Below are positions 37,228 through 47,951 of a stretch of 64,000 nt of DNA, piece by piece. This stretch comes from Eutypa lata (lineage: Eukaryota > Ascomycota > Sordariomycetes > Xylariales > Diatrypaceae). The position numbers and the translations under genes were made by a program. The stretch covers positions 5,952,001 through 6,016,000 of the forward strand of contig JAKULF010000004.1 in assembly GCA_022661535.1 (NCBI GenBank), read 5' to 3'. Every line of letters begins with the position of its first letter. Position 1 is the stretch's first letter. The notes under the pieces are model-generated. The model saw nothing but the letters and a program-made list of their open reading frames with translations, searched no databases and was not told where the DNA came from.

Positions 37228-38849
37228 CTACTTGCAGCGCTTCTCGACAATCCCCACGCCGTTCTCCTCGTACTCCTGCTTGGAGATCCACATCTGGTGG
37301 AACGTACCCAGACTGGCGAGGATACTACCACCGATCCAGGCGCCGAAGCGACGCTCAGTCGTCAGGCCCGCCGCGTGCAGCTTGATCTTCATAGCGGGGA
37401 ACATGGCCATGAGCTCGTTGTTCAGGCGGTCGTTGAACCCGTTGAGCAAGCTGCTGCCGCCCGTTACGACAATGTTTCCTAGCAAATTAGGCCGGACATC
37501 CGGGTCGACGGCGTTGAGGGCCGCGCGGATCAGGTCGGGTATCGTCTGGACCTTCTCGGCGGTGGTGGTGGTGGTCGTGTTTCCATTGCTGGTGGTACCG
37601 TTGCTCTCTGGTGCCGCTGCCGCCGCTGCCGCCGCCGCTGGCGCAGGAGCGTTCGACGAGGACGAGGGCGATGAGAGCGCGGCATTATCATCCCACAAGC
37701 CCTCCGACACGCGGAACCGCTCCTCGCGCCACATGCGGTTCGAGCCATCGGGCATCTCGAAGACGCGGCCAGGCTGAGACCGAACCAGGTCCTCGTTGCC
37801 GGGGTTCAGGAACCGGCCGGGGCCGCGCCAGACCTCGACGACGGACTCCTTGAACTCGGTGAGGAGGCGCTCCTCCTCGTACGCGCGGAACGAGCTGCCG
37901 ATCTCGAAGGGGAACCGGCGCAGCCTGGCCTGGGCGGGGGCGCCGGCGTCGACGGCCGTCTTGCTCTCGATCATGAAGGTCGGCACGACGTCGACCTTGG
38001 GGTCGGCCCCCTCCCACATGTGGCGGATCTGCGACGACAGCCAGAGCCCGCCGATCGCCGACCGCTGCACGGACCTCTTAAGGACCATGCCGTCGTGCAC
38101 GGCGGTCACGCTGGTTCCGGCGCCGCCGACGTCGATGACGAGGGCAGTGGCCTTGCCGGCCGCGAAGGCGGCGCAGACAGGCGTCCGCGAAAGCCAGAAG
38201 GCCGGACAGCCCCAGTTCTCCATGGCGAGTTCGATGGCCTTCTCTCGTGTTTTGGTGGGGTTCCAAGGCGGCTCGGTCATGAGGAGAGGGTTCTCGGCGA
38301 GCGGCTTCTCAGCGCCTTCGGCACCCTCAATGGTGGCGGCGGCAGCATCTTCCATGGCAACGTCGCCCTCGCCGTCAGCTGTGGCATCGTTGAGACCATT
38401 CTTGATCGGCGAGTTCTGCTTCTCGGGCTGTAGGCGCTTGATCAACATGTGCTCCCACATCTCGGTGGCGGCGTCCCAGTCCTCCACGACACCCTCACTG
38501 CGCGACATGTAATTCTTGATGTCCATATCGGCGCGCGGGATGAGGCAATCGTCGCCGAAGAGGTGGCGGTAAGTGGTGGTCGTGGAGTCGGTATTCGCCG
38601 ATTTTATGTTTCCGTAGAAGGATGGAAGAACGCATTTGGGGACATCCTCGCCTGCGAAACCTGCGCGGGTGTGGCAGTATCCGGCATCGAGGACGAGGGC
38701 CGATACCTCATCTAGCAAGTAACAGGTAGCAGGGTTAGTTGATGAATCAATGAATGCAGTTAACATGCATAAAAAGCGAATCGCTTGAGCTCACCTCCGC
38801 CATAGACGTCCATTGGTGCCTGATTATTTGAGAGGGGTTGAGAAGCCAT
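37228..38849 (-). CDS. ARP4: Actin-related protein 4 (Arp4/BAF53-like)
   Basis: Arp4 is a nuclear actin-fold subunit shared by the NuA4 acetyltransferase and the SWR1 and INO80 remodellers. Model: complement of 38795-38849 and 37228-38711 (512 aa), with one 83-nt intron after MASQPLSNNQAPMDVYGG. Actin phosphate loop 1 is DAGYCHTRAGFAGED (27-41), phosphate loop 2 is IDVGGAGTSV (211-220), and the late NIVVTGGSSLLNGF motif is at 431-444. DEVSALVLDAGY and VPKCVLPSFYG are typical of Arp4 rather than actin. A Ser/Ala/Thr-rich, probably disordered insert spans about 363-405 and includes nine or more consecutive alanines. A second acidic insert lies at about 115-160. The upstream region is shared with the divergent PIG-P gene. 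Confidence 0.93.
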
Positions 38850-39267
38850 GGTAAGTGAGATTATATGGCTAACTGACAGGAAAGATTGGTGAATTATTGA
38901 GATTTGCAGCCCGTCGCAATTCGGTCGAGGCTGACCATTAATTTTTAGTTGATCGCGTTGGGGAGGTGAAGCTCCAGGTTTAAACCATCGACCAATCTTA
39001 TTAGTGTTAAGATTTAACTAAGATGCAGCTAAGCTACAGCCCACGTCGCGGTTAGCGAACTAACTATAGAGCTGGTCCGTGCACACGGTGCTACAAACCT
39101 TGGTTTTAGTTAACTAGGCCTATTCTCCCTTTGTATTTAGGCATTGAAATAGCAACAAGAGACAACAGTACATACCTACCTAGGTAGCTTCCATTATGTG
39201 AATACCTACCTTAAAGCTACAAGAAAAGTATTCGAATTGCCCCAGGACTGAGTTAAATTATGCAATC
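38850..39267. promoter_or_regulatory. Shared divergent promoter region of ARP4 and the PIG-P gene
   Basis: The start codons of two divergent genes are 418 bp apart. The interval contains the palindromic word acctacctaggtag near 39175-39188 and no open frame of note. Specific factor sites are not assigned. Confidence 0.5.
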
Positions 39268-39993
39268 ATGTCATTAATATCAGATGACGACGATGAGGAT
39301 TTCCTCTCAGACAACCAGTCCAATGCTTCATCCTCAAGCGAGGACGACTCTCTACCACTACCTCCGCCACACCAGAACTACTTCGCACCGCCTTTTTATG
39401 GCCGGCCACCAACACCTTTACCACCATCTCCATCTTTGACGTCTTTATTACGGCCTTCGCGACCTACTACACCCGAGGCATCAGATGACGAGCTTGGACC
39501 CGTCCCACGCGCATCCCCTAAAGTACCCACTTACGAGTACTATGGGTTTGTTCTGTACTTGTTCTCATCCCTGACCTTCCTCATCTATCTTCTCTGGTCG
39601 TATCTGCCGTCCCCCTTCCTCCATGCGCTGGGTATCTACTACTACCCGAATCGATGGTGGTCACTGGCTATTCCTTCGTTCCTGGTCATGCTCATCGTCT
39701 ATATCTACGTTGCATTAGCCGCATACAACACTGAATACCTCACCCTGCCTATGTCTTCAATAGAGACCATTGTGGACGAGGCTTCTAAGGTTGCTACCAT
39801 CGATAACAAGGGCAGGATACGGTTTGGGGAGAGAGCCCCTATCACTGAGGATAGAGCGAAGCAACTAGACTGGAAGAATATCTGGAATGAAGGCACCGAT
39901 GCCGTTATGGACGTCCCACTTGCCGGAGTTTGCGAGGTGCTCTACGGCGACTTGGTTGATTCTGAAGATGAAGATGACCTTGATATACACTGA
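39268..39993 (+). CDS. GPI19: PIG-P/Gpi19 subunit of GPI-GlcNAc transferase
   Basis: PIG-P is a small ER-membrane subunit of the complex that transfers GlcNAc to phosphatidylinositol, the first step of GPI-anchor synthesis. The single-exon gene encodes 241 aa. A Ser/Asp-rich and Pro-rich cytosolic N-terminus (1-87) precedes YEYYGFVLYLFSSLTFLIYL, the start of the PIG-P domain. Two membrane segments lie at about 92-112 and 131-152, with the typical YYYPNRWWSLAIP between them. After the second helix come NTEYLTLPMSS and an acidic C-terminus. The length is larger than yeast Gpi19 because of the disordered N-terminus, which is common in filamentous fungi. Confidence 0.88.
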   Translation: MSLISDDDDEDFLSDNQSNASSSSEDDSLPLPPPHQNYFAPPFYGRPPTPLPPSPSLTSLLRPSRPTTPEASDDELGPVPRASPKVPTYEYYGFVLYLFSSLTFLIYLLWSYLPSPFLHALGIYYYPNRWWSLAIPSFLVMLIVYIYVALAAYNTEYLTLPMSSIETIVDEASKVATIDNKGRIRFGERAPITEDRAKQLDWKNIWNEGTDAVMDVPLAGVCEVLYGDLVDSEDEDDLDIH

Positions 39994-40774
39994 TCCATAT
40001 GATGATCATTTTTATCCAAATGAATGGGCCGAGCTCACGTCACCTCTCCCACGTCTCTCCTCATATGGACTATAGGACACGGTGGAATAGGAGTGAATAT
40101 TAGAATAAGCATTGTGTAAGGCTACCAAATAATGGACCTGAGGCTGGAGCAAAATTATGAAACCATGGGCTCCTATTTGGACCCGAGTATCGTGTAGTTA
40201 CTCAATATCTGATATATAGACGTCTTTTGAGGGCTAGTATTACTGCTAAGTAGAAGCGCGGGTTTGCTTAGCTTGAAGATGGGGTTTAGAATCTATTAAT
40301 GATATCTTTGCTGCTATGATAATGGAGCGGTGCTCTGAAAGGTTTCTCTCCTGCAGTACAGATTGAATATATCATGAGGTAATGGGGATTGGGAGAGAAT
40401 AATCAAAAAGAAGCAAAAAGTAAACGGCACGCTACTAAATATTTCACCTTTAAATGTGATCAAAGGAAACATCATTATTTTTTAATATTTCCTTACCACT
40501 GTCTGGCCTAGACTATCGTTGATAACCCACGGCATCTGCTGATAACACATGTTTTATATACTACATCAAATAAACCCAGGATTTCTCATATAAATCCAAT
40601 TTCATTGGAACGTTCCGAGCTCAGTTACGTATACAGCCCTCAAGAACTCCGGTACACCACGCCCGACGAACCTCGACCCCCGTTCCAACCTCAGCTAAAT
40701 GCAGCCTAACAAAGATAACGAACGGCTCTCAAAACTCCCCTTTCTTATTACTATTTCACGTTTGAAAAGCCTCT
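39994..40774. other. Convergent 3' intergenic region
   Basis: This lies between the ends of the PIG-P gene and the GFA-family gene, which converge. No gene, RNA or repeat of note was seen. Confidence 0.6.
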
Positions 40775-41573
40775 TCAGTCACTCAGTTCGCACGCGCTCT
40801 TGATATGTTGAAGAGTCGCCTCCCCGAACTGTATTTTGTCAGGCGTATCGTGCTGATCGCAACCCCCGCTACCGACCAGCAACCCGGGAGCATCGGGGGG
40901 CTGATCAAGGAGTTCCTGAGAAGTACCATAACTGGACTCTGACGGCTCTTCCGAATGGGATTCCGACCCCTCGGGAATCGGAAGCATGGCTGATTTTGTC
41001 CAGATGTGAATGGCTTTCCCCCAGTCTAGGCCTTTCAGACAGCCGCCCTTCACTGATACGACGTTCTTACCCTAGTTTTTCGTTAGCTCATCTAGACATT
41101 CTACTAGTATGAAGAGAGAGAGAGACAGAGAGACAGAGCTCCCTTGATTTGATTATGTCAAAACTTACCGGAGTAGTATGTAAGAGCCTGGTGCCACATT
41201 GCCGGCAAAAGTAACTATACATATGTTAACCTACACAGATTCATTGTGAACTTCTATCCTTTCGACTGACCAATAAAGTGTATGACCTGAAGCGGTTGGT
41301 CGTCTGTCTCATCATTGAAGCATTAGTTATCAACGCAGTAGATAATGCATAGCATAGGCTGGCCGGGTTACGATGGAAGCAACGGGGTATGGCTCACGTG
41401 TAACAGGATAACAATTCGGTATTAGGAAGAGAAAACCGAGGGAAAATAGCAGAGGTGCCGAACGCCGAACTCGTCTGTCTACGACATTCCTCACAATGGC
41501 AGATATAGATAGCCAGTGGTTTCTCGACCGGAGTCTTGAACCGGACTGCCCCGCACTGGCATCGAGCGTCCAT
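40775..41573 (-). CDS. GFA/CENP-V domain protein (glutathione-dependent formaldehyde-activating family)
   Basis: These are small zinc proteins related to Gfa, which speeds S-hydroxymethylglutathione formation; most fungal members have no proven substrate. Model: complement of 41398-41573, 41271-41303, 41071 down to 40775, with 41169-41214 between them, so four exons (176, 33, 46 and 297 nt) and 183 aa. The zinc ligands are visible in order: C5 and C7 (RCQCGAV), C25, C27 and C30 (ICHCEECRR) and C73 and C76 (FCRQCGTRL). KNVVSVKGGCLKGLDW and HIWTKSAMLPIPEG close the fold. A Ser/Glu-rich tail and a short extra C-terminus follow. The two small internal exons hid this gene from a simple open-frame view; all joins are in frame. 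Confidence 0.86.
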
Positions 41574-43112
41574 GATTGGCCGATAGCTGAAGTCTCAGCT
41601 TGATGCGATGAGAAGTTACGTCAGGAGAGGGGAAAGGGGGGAAAATAGATGTAATTGAGTTAGACAGTGATGATTCTAAGAGAAGAAAGCACGCAATTAC
41701 TTTTGGGATATTTCGATATAAACTATATTGCAGAAGTATGACTACTACGATAGGGGGTCTCCGATGTAAATGGAGTCGTGCGTATAGGTCGTACTAGGAC
41801 GGGGGGCGCGCGCTAATAATAGTGGTAGCCCGTCTGCACGCGTCGGAGAAAAAGGATCTAACTGAAAGTGCTCCGCTCACAGCAGGTGTTAAGGTATAAG
41901 TACGTAGATAAATACGTGGTTTTTGCGGAAGCTGACATAAATTGCACCACAATGCATTCGTCTGCCTGCCTGAGTCATCCGGCCGATCGACGCGAAATCA
42001 CATGTGTTGGCGTTTGAATATGGATCAAGATCCCTGCTGTTATCGCATACTTTTATACTTAAAAATTAATAATCGCTAGGTATTCGGTAACTATAACCAA
42101 TTGAGAAGGAAACAACACATTCATCTCCCTACCTACTTCCTACCTATTCAATGCAACTAGCTTACTCGTGCTGAATGATAAGCAGGCACAACAACTACCT
42201 ACCTAGGTAGCTATTAAGTGAACAAGCATTTTCTCACCCTAGTTAAAAGAAATATATATTAGTTTATTAGATCTCAATCCTTTCAAAAGCATGACTCTTC
42301 AAGGTCGTTTGGAATTAGAACTCCAACATAAGCGGATATATTAGACTAGAACCCCAGGTAGACTGTTCCGAACTTCGGACTAAGCCACCATCTAATAGAT
42401 GACTCCTTACTTAGTTGTTCGATGCTACTTATCCAGAAGTGTACTATTTTGGACAATTGCGACGTATTGTTGACTCTTCTGGATATAAGTTATTTTTCTC
42501 GTGATGTAGTTACTCGGCACTCGGCTATTCATGATATTAACTCTCTAGGATATATACCTAGGTGTAGTTATGGTAAATCATCCAAACTCGATCTTGAGCT
42601 CGTGTAGCTTGTATGTATATTATGCCTTAGAAGTATACATATATCATTGAACCGTTAAACATTTCCTCATGATGTCGCTGATACAGTCTCTTTGCTATGT
42701 ATTGCTATTTATAATCATACTAGAAATTGATAGTTTACTAACAGTTGAATGCGGTTTTGAGCAACACCTTTGGACTAGATCCATGAATATCTCCCAAATA
42801 TAGATATAGCCTCTATGTGCTAAGTAAATATTAGGTAAGTATGTCTTATTTGCCATAAGTAAGGCTATGATGATTTGCAGGTAACAATGGATAACAAAAT
42901 GATTCGGGCTTGTTCATTAGACATGTTTCTGGGGGCTCTTATTATGTAAGAAAGTTTACTTATTATTCATAGTCTTAAGTTGATAGCAAAGGAACGACAC
43001 TCGAAGGAGTGGTTATTGATATAGTACTTTTAATATGATCTTATATATCCTTCTTCCCTCGTTGCTTAGGTCGCGGCTCGATTGTTACCAGTGAATAGTC
43101 GCTCCCCATTTC
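41574..43112. other. Intergenic region, no supported gene
   Basis: This spans from the start of the GFA-family gene to the 3' end of the NRPS-like gene. It includes another ctacctacctaggtagct palindrome near 42197-42214. Open frames are at most about 60 codons. Composition becomes more AT-rich than in the housekeeping stretch. Confidence 0.5.
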
Positions 43113-46100
43113 CTACAAATCCCAGCCTTGTAGCCAACCTTCCAGCATCTGCTTCGTTACAGGGGGAATCCGCGTTTGGGCGATGCTTATAGCATGGTTA
43201 GTTTCACAACTTACGGTCTCCATCCCATCCCCCAAAGCGTCGTAATATTCTAGCAACCGCAAAGCTGGCAGCCTGGAGACATCATCGGCATTTGGATAAG
43301 GTATTGATCGAAGTCTCTGGACCCATTCGCGCAGCGCAACTGTTTCTCTGATACCATACGTGTCGGCCAGGATACCAAGGAGCAGTTCCCAAAATGGAGA
43401 CTGGGGAGACCAAACGTTGACGAAGTTTGCCCCCGTGCTTACGGGGCGAATGGTCAGGTTGCCCAGGATTTCGGCTACGGTATCAACCGGAGTCCAATCA
43501 ATCAATGAGACATGACTCGGCGCGCATCGTAGCTCCCGCGCAGTGCGGATAAGGGATGAAATCCATGGTTGATCAGCCCACTGCTGGCGTTGGTCATTCG
43601 TGGAGCCACCGATCTGGCCAACACGTAGAATTGACACCGGAACGCCGGAATTCTGGCTCGCGGCGGCGAGTATTCGCTCAGCAGCAAGCTTGGACTGCGC
43701 ATAGCCAGTGTTCAGGGCAGCCGAGGCGGTTTGAACAAGAGCTTCAGGTGCCCTCCCCGTCTTCGCCAAGTTGCCGACTGAAGCCAAGGAGCTCACAAAC
43801 ACGATGTGTATATCGTGATTGCTGACTGTGGACAGCTTGACCAGTTTCCCCACTGTTTCTAAGAATGGCTCAAACGACCGGATAGAAAGGCCGAAGTCTA
43901 ATCTCCACGAGTTGTACACAATGACGCCGACCTCGCGGACTAAAACGTCGTATTCATTCTGTGTGAGGCCTAGAAGAGGCTTTCCCAAATCTACGGTCAT
44001 GTAATGTAGTTTAGCTAGCAATGGTTTCACACCTTCGTCTATTTTGAGAAGTGCCGCTTCTTGCCTGATTTTGGCATCGTGTGATCGGTTCAGGGAATAG
44101 ATACGGGACACACCCGGTCGCTTCAAGAGTGTCGCCACAGTGTTGGAGCCCAAATAACCAGTAGAGCCTATGAAGGCGATAGTAGATATGTTAGAACTCT
44201 TATTCCCTTGTAATGGCGACTTTTCCGGCAGGGCGGTGACGAATCTCTCGACAGTTTCATCAACAGAGCGGGCCAGGGTGGCTTCTGACACTGCCTCGGG
44301 TATTATACCTTTGTCAATGACGTCTTTTATCAACTTCGAGAAGCTGGTGAGGCTCGAGTTGTAGAAGATAGCTTGTGGGGATACCCAGGACGTAGGCTTT
44401 GACTGCTCCTGAAGATTGCGTTTCAAGCTCGACACGATCTCCAATGTCTGTATCGAATCCAGACCGTGGGCAAAAAAGTCTTCTTCTTCACCCATGGTTG
44501 ATGCCTGGGGAAAGGAAACCGCGAAGACATTTCGAACAAATTTCACAATATTTGGTAGATCATTTTGAAAGGTTGCCTTTAACTCCATTGTCGGAATAGT
44601 ATCTTTTGACACCACCGAGGAATACAGATGTTCGATGACATCTTTGTATGCTTCCTCTGTAAGCCTGCGTACAACTGTACCTTTAGCAGTCCTGACGAAG
44701 GGCTTGTCAGGTAGGGCGCAGATGACTTTCCCGGGATGGATGCGCCCCTGCCCTGATGCGAGCACGTTTGACTCTTCAACAAAGGGCCAGAAATGTTTGA
44801 GAAACTCAACTCGTCCCTCTTCGTCTAGAGGCTCGTTTGGTTCAACTAGAAGAGCTGTTTGGGTCCTTCGATTCCCGACTACCAAAGCACCCTTCAGAAG
44901 ATGGTGACTTTGAATATGCATTTCCAGTGCGAGTGGATTGAACTTTTCACCATTTGCAAGCACAATGATATCATCCTTACGACCGTAGTACTTAAACAGC
45001 TGGGGTTTGTCGAGGTGGCGAGTGAACAAGTCCTTTGTATGATATTCGGTAACGCTGGGAAGGTTGTGATACAAACCAGAGCGGTCTTTATTGCTCTCAT
45101 CCGCAAATATGACGAGTTCGAATGTCGCTTCATTGGGGTCGTATACCTGCCGATGCTTTCTTAGCAAAACTATACATCCTGGGCGAGTGCTTTGTACAAT
45201 AGGATACGTGGAGCCAGTAAAGGTAGGGGATCTCAAAAGTAGTATACTAGGAGTCATCGGAGGATAGATGAAAAGACGTCTCATACTGACCTGCATCTCG
45301 TGTTTCAAATGTGGATTGAACTCGTGCCATTGCCAGTCTTCAGGTGCTACAACTAACTCGGGCTGCGAAAAGATCTCTGTGGCACCGAATGGGGAAACCA
45401 GAGTAGTGATCTTCGAGAGCCGGTTACCAACGACCGGGTTCATAGGCGCACCTCCGTGGCACAAATAGTCTAAATTTCTGAAGAAATCAATGCCATTAGG
45501 CTCATTTAGAAGCTGCTCAACCACGGCTGGAACTAGTGCAAGAGCTCGAACTTTCTGTTGACGTAGTACATGTTTTAGAAGGTTGCCATCAGGAATCACT
45601 AATGCATAGAGTTAGCAACTACCTATGAACTCCGGAGAAAGTAATAACTCGTGGACTTGCTCACTATGTGGAGGTCCTAGTACAGGACAAGCGTTGCTAA
45701 AGACAGGATTCACTTTAAATTGTTAATATATGTGTTTACGACAGAGGCTCTAAAGGACACGAACAAGCCTGGCCCAGAAACCCCCCAAGCTATAGATATG
45801 TTAATTAGTCGTTGCTGGTAGATAAATACGAACCCTAGCAGCCCCTAGATAGACTTACATGAAAGAACGGAAAGACGCTATATACGCGAGCCTCGCCTTT
45901 AAAGTTCCATATTGAATGGTCCATTTTCTTCTTACCCGGCAATGATGGAAGTGTCCTTTCGTAATCAAGTACAGCAAATGACCCGTTCGTTATAGTGATG
46001 GGCTTGGGATGTCCTAATCACCGGTCAGCTTTAACTCGTGCTATGTGCTTTATTTATGTATGGATGGTATCGGTAGATCCAGATGAGTGCAATACCAATA

Positions 46101-46666
46101 AAGGCTTATTTATAGCCTTGTTAAATTCTTTTTCGTACAAATAGTGGTTCGGGGTGCTTGTTAGCATATCATAGAAAGAGGGAATGACCTAGCGCGGATG
46201 GCCGGCTCTAAACCCAACAATGACTTCACGATGGGAGAAGCCTTAGCTGCATACAGAAGTTTCGTAGTGTCTGTCCGGCTCATTAACGACAAATTAATCG
46301 CCGATGTATTGCGAGGCGACGGAAGTAATAGCTGTTAACTTGTTAGCGTTGAAGGCTAGCTCGAAGGTGCTTTTAAATCACTTTGTATCCATACTTCACC
46401 GTTGCATAAAAAATCACAACGCCGCGCAGATCAGGAATTCCGATATAACCGATGGTCTCAAAGGTTTCGCTTTGACCAAACCGGTCTTCAACCCACGCAG
46501 CCATGAAATCAACGCATCTCGCAACTTCTGAAACTGTGATGTCGTTGAATCCTTCAGAAATATCTGCAGATTTTGGGATAGCACAGAAGAGCCTACGAGG
46601 GTATGTTCTTGCGAGCTCGTCGAGGACACAAGGCAGGAGCCTCCGTCCATAGGTTTGATTTTCCAT
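43113..46666 (-). pseudogene. NRPS-like carboxylate reductase (A-T-R), apparently broken near its 5' end
   Basis: The family activates a carboxylic acid by adenylation, loads it on a phosphopantetheine carrier and releases it by NADPH reduction. Exons on the complement: 46382-46666, 46071-46331, 45859-46013, 45765-45789, 45665-45712, 45291-45598 and 43113-45146. Landmarks are the adenylation motif HSSGSTG/HPKP (split at an intron), carrier motif FFAHGLDSIQ (Ser codon 44454-44456), the Rossmann motif GSTGYLGS (about 44146-44171) and YAQSK (about 43684-43706). About 1040 aa are expected, the usual A-T-R size. Two defects are visible: a -1 shift near 46188-46193 between ...LEPAIRA and VIPSFYDML, and a splice donor reading AT instead of GT at 46070-46069. 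The downstream 2.5 kb is intact and includes one in-frame 144-nt intron (45147-45290). Sequencing error could mimic the shift. The product is unknown. Confidence 0.72.
45147..45290 (-). other. In-frame 144-nt intron in the NRPS-like gene
   Basis: The open frame passes through this segment without a stop, but its 48 codons interrupt the conserved join HEFNPHLKHEMQ / VYDPNEATFELVIF. The boundaries are GTCAGT and GGCAG. An automatic gene model would probably include it as coding sequence. Confidence 0.75.
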
Positions 46667-47749
46667 CACGGGAAGGGCAGTAGTTTGAGCATTTGAATTG
46701 GCTCTACATGAATTGGAATTTCGAAGAGCGGCCTTTTAGCTTGGGAGAGCAGGAAGGGAAAATCTGGTGTATCAGTTACGGGGGCAAAGGGGATACCAGG
46801 GAACCCAACTGATCGAAAAAGTTGAAGGTAATAACAGAAGACGACCAATAAAGAGCAAATTATCCAGTGGGATCCTCTGTCGGATAACAGATATATCATA
46901 TACATATGTAAATTTGCTACATCACGACAGAGGTGTCCCCCTTGCACAGATAAGCCGACTTACCGTTGCCATGCATATTACATCCTACAAAATAGCATGT
47001 GATGCTTTTCATTCACCTTCCATGGCTCCGTCTCTGTTACACATTATGTTGCTTAGTAGACAGTTCATCATGTACCAGTACCGTACGGTAAGTGACTGTA
47101 TTACATTGATTATGACATACACTCTGTCAGGCGGTAATGTAGGCTTAGCTAAGGGATTTTAAAGTAGTCAACAATAAAGATAACTTAAGCGACCTGGTAA
47201 GTTGCACTTAATTAGCTTGAAATCAGTCGTTTCATTACTCATTTGTTTGAATGTCAAATTTGTAATCAAATGAGGAAACGAAATAAAGTGTATACCTACG
47301 GCCCCATTTCCTTTCTGCTCTCTAACTTAATATTTTCAGCCGTACCCTATCTAGTGTTTGAATCTACGTGACAGGGCTATTGCCATGAATAGGAAGTCAT
47401 CGACGATGGGGTCTTGAATATGGGTTATCTCCACTATTTACTTACATAATAGAACTCTTGTTAAATCTTAACCCCCTAAAAATATCCAGGGGGTCAGTTT
47501 CCCTTCAACAACGTCACTCTAGAACTAGGCTTGCACAATGCCCGAAAACACGCGCAAACAAACCCAAGGTATCCCATATTATATACGGTTTAAAATAACA
47601 ACTAGTTATTACTTATATAACAATATGTGGCACGTGGGGAAAAGGGTTGTGGGACCGGCAAAATTTCTCCCGCTTATACACTAAGCTAAACGACAAAATT
47701 TTCACGTCTCACATCCACAACACTGATCATTTGCAAGCATGGATCCGTA
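46667..47749. other. Intergenic region upstream of the NRPS-like gene
   Basis: Nothing convincing is coded here. A 131-codon frame at 46767-47162 (plus) and a 93-codon frame on the other strand overlap, show no domain and are probably chance. Confidence 0.5.
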
Positions 47750-47851
47750 GGTCGGTTAGCTCAGTTGGTTAGAGCGTCGTACTAATATCTCCTCTGGACA
47801 TATGAAGTAAAGAATATGCGAAGGCCGGGAGTTCAAGCCTCCCACTGACCA
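47750..47851 (+). tRNA. tRNA-Ile(AAU) with a 28-nt intron
   Basis: The acceptor stem pairs GGTCGGT (47750-47756) with ACTGACC, followed by the discriminator A at 47851; CCA is not encoded as such. The A-box region TAGCTCAGTTGGTTAGAGC and the T-arm GGGAGTTCAAGCCTCCC are intact. The anticodon stem TCGTA pairs with TGCGA, the loop reads CTAATA+A, and the anticodon is AAT (47784-47786). The intron occupies 47788-47815, one base 3' of the anticodon as is canonical for nuclear tRNA introns. A T-rich pol III terminator follows. Confidence 0.92.
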
Positions 47852-47853
47852 GA

Positions 47854-47864
47854 TTTTGTTTTTT
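47854..47864 (+). terminator. Pol III terminator of the tRNA-Ile gene
   Basis: TTTTGTTTTTT begins three bases after the tRNA 3' end on the coding strand, the usual T-run termination signal. Confidence 0.8.
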
Positions 47865-47951
47865 GATGGATGGGGCTTCGACGGGACAAATCCGAACACC
47901 GAGCGAGTCCATTCATTAGCTTTTTGGGGGTTTTGATGCTCAAGAAGAACC

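Noticed and set aside
46152..46192. A 41-nt intron that would hide the frameshift in the NRPS-like gene
   Set aside because: The ends can be read as GTGAAG...TAG and the frame would close, but it is very short, has no branch site and would delete conserved residues (VKSLLGLEPAIRA).
46767..47162. 131-codon frame on the plus strand upstream of the NRPS-like gene
   Set aside because: It overlaps an opposite-strand frame, has no recognisable domain and its composition is that of intergenic DNA.
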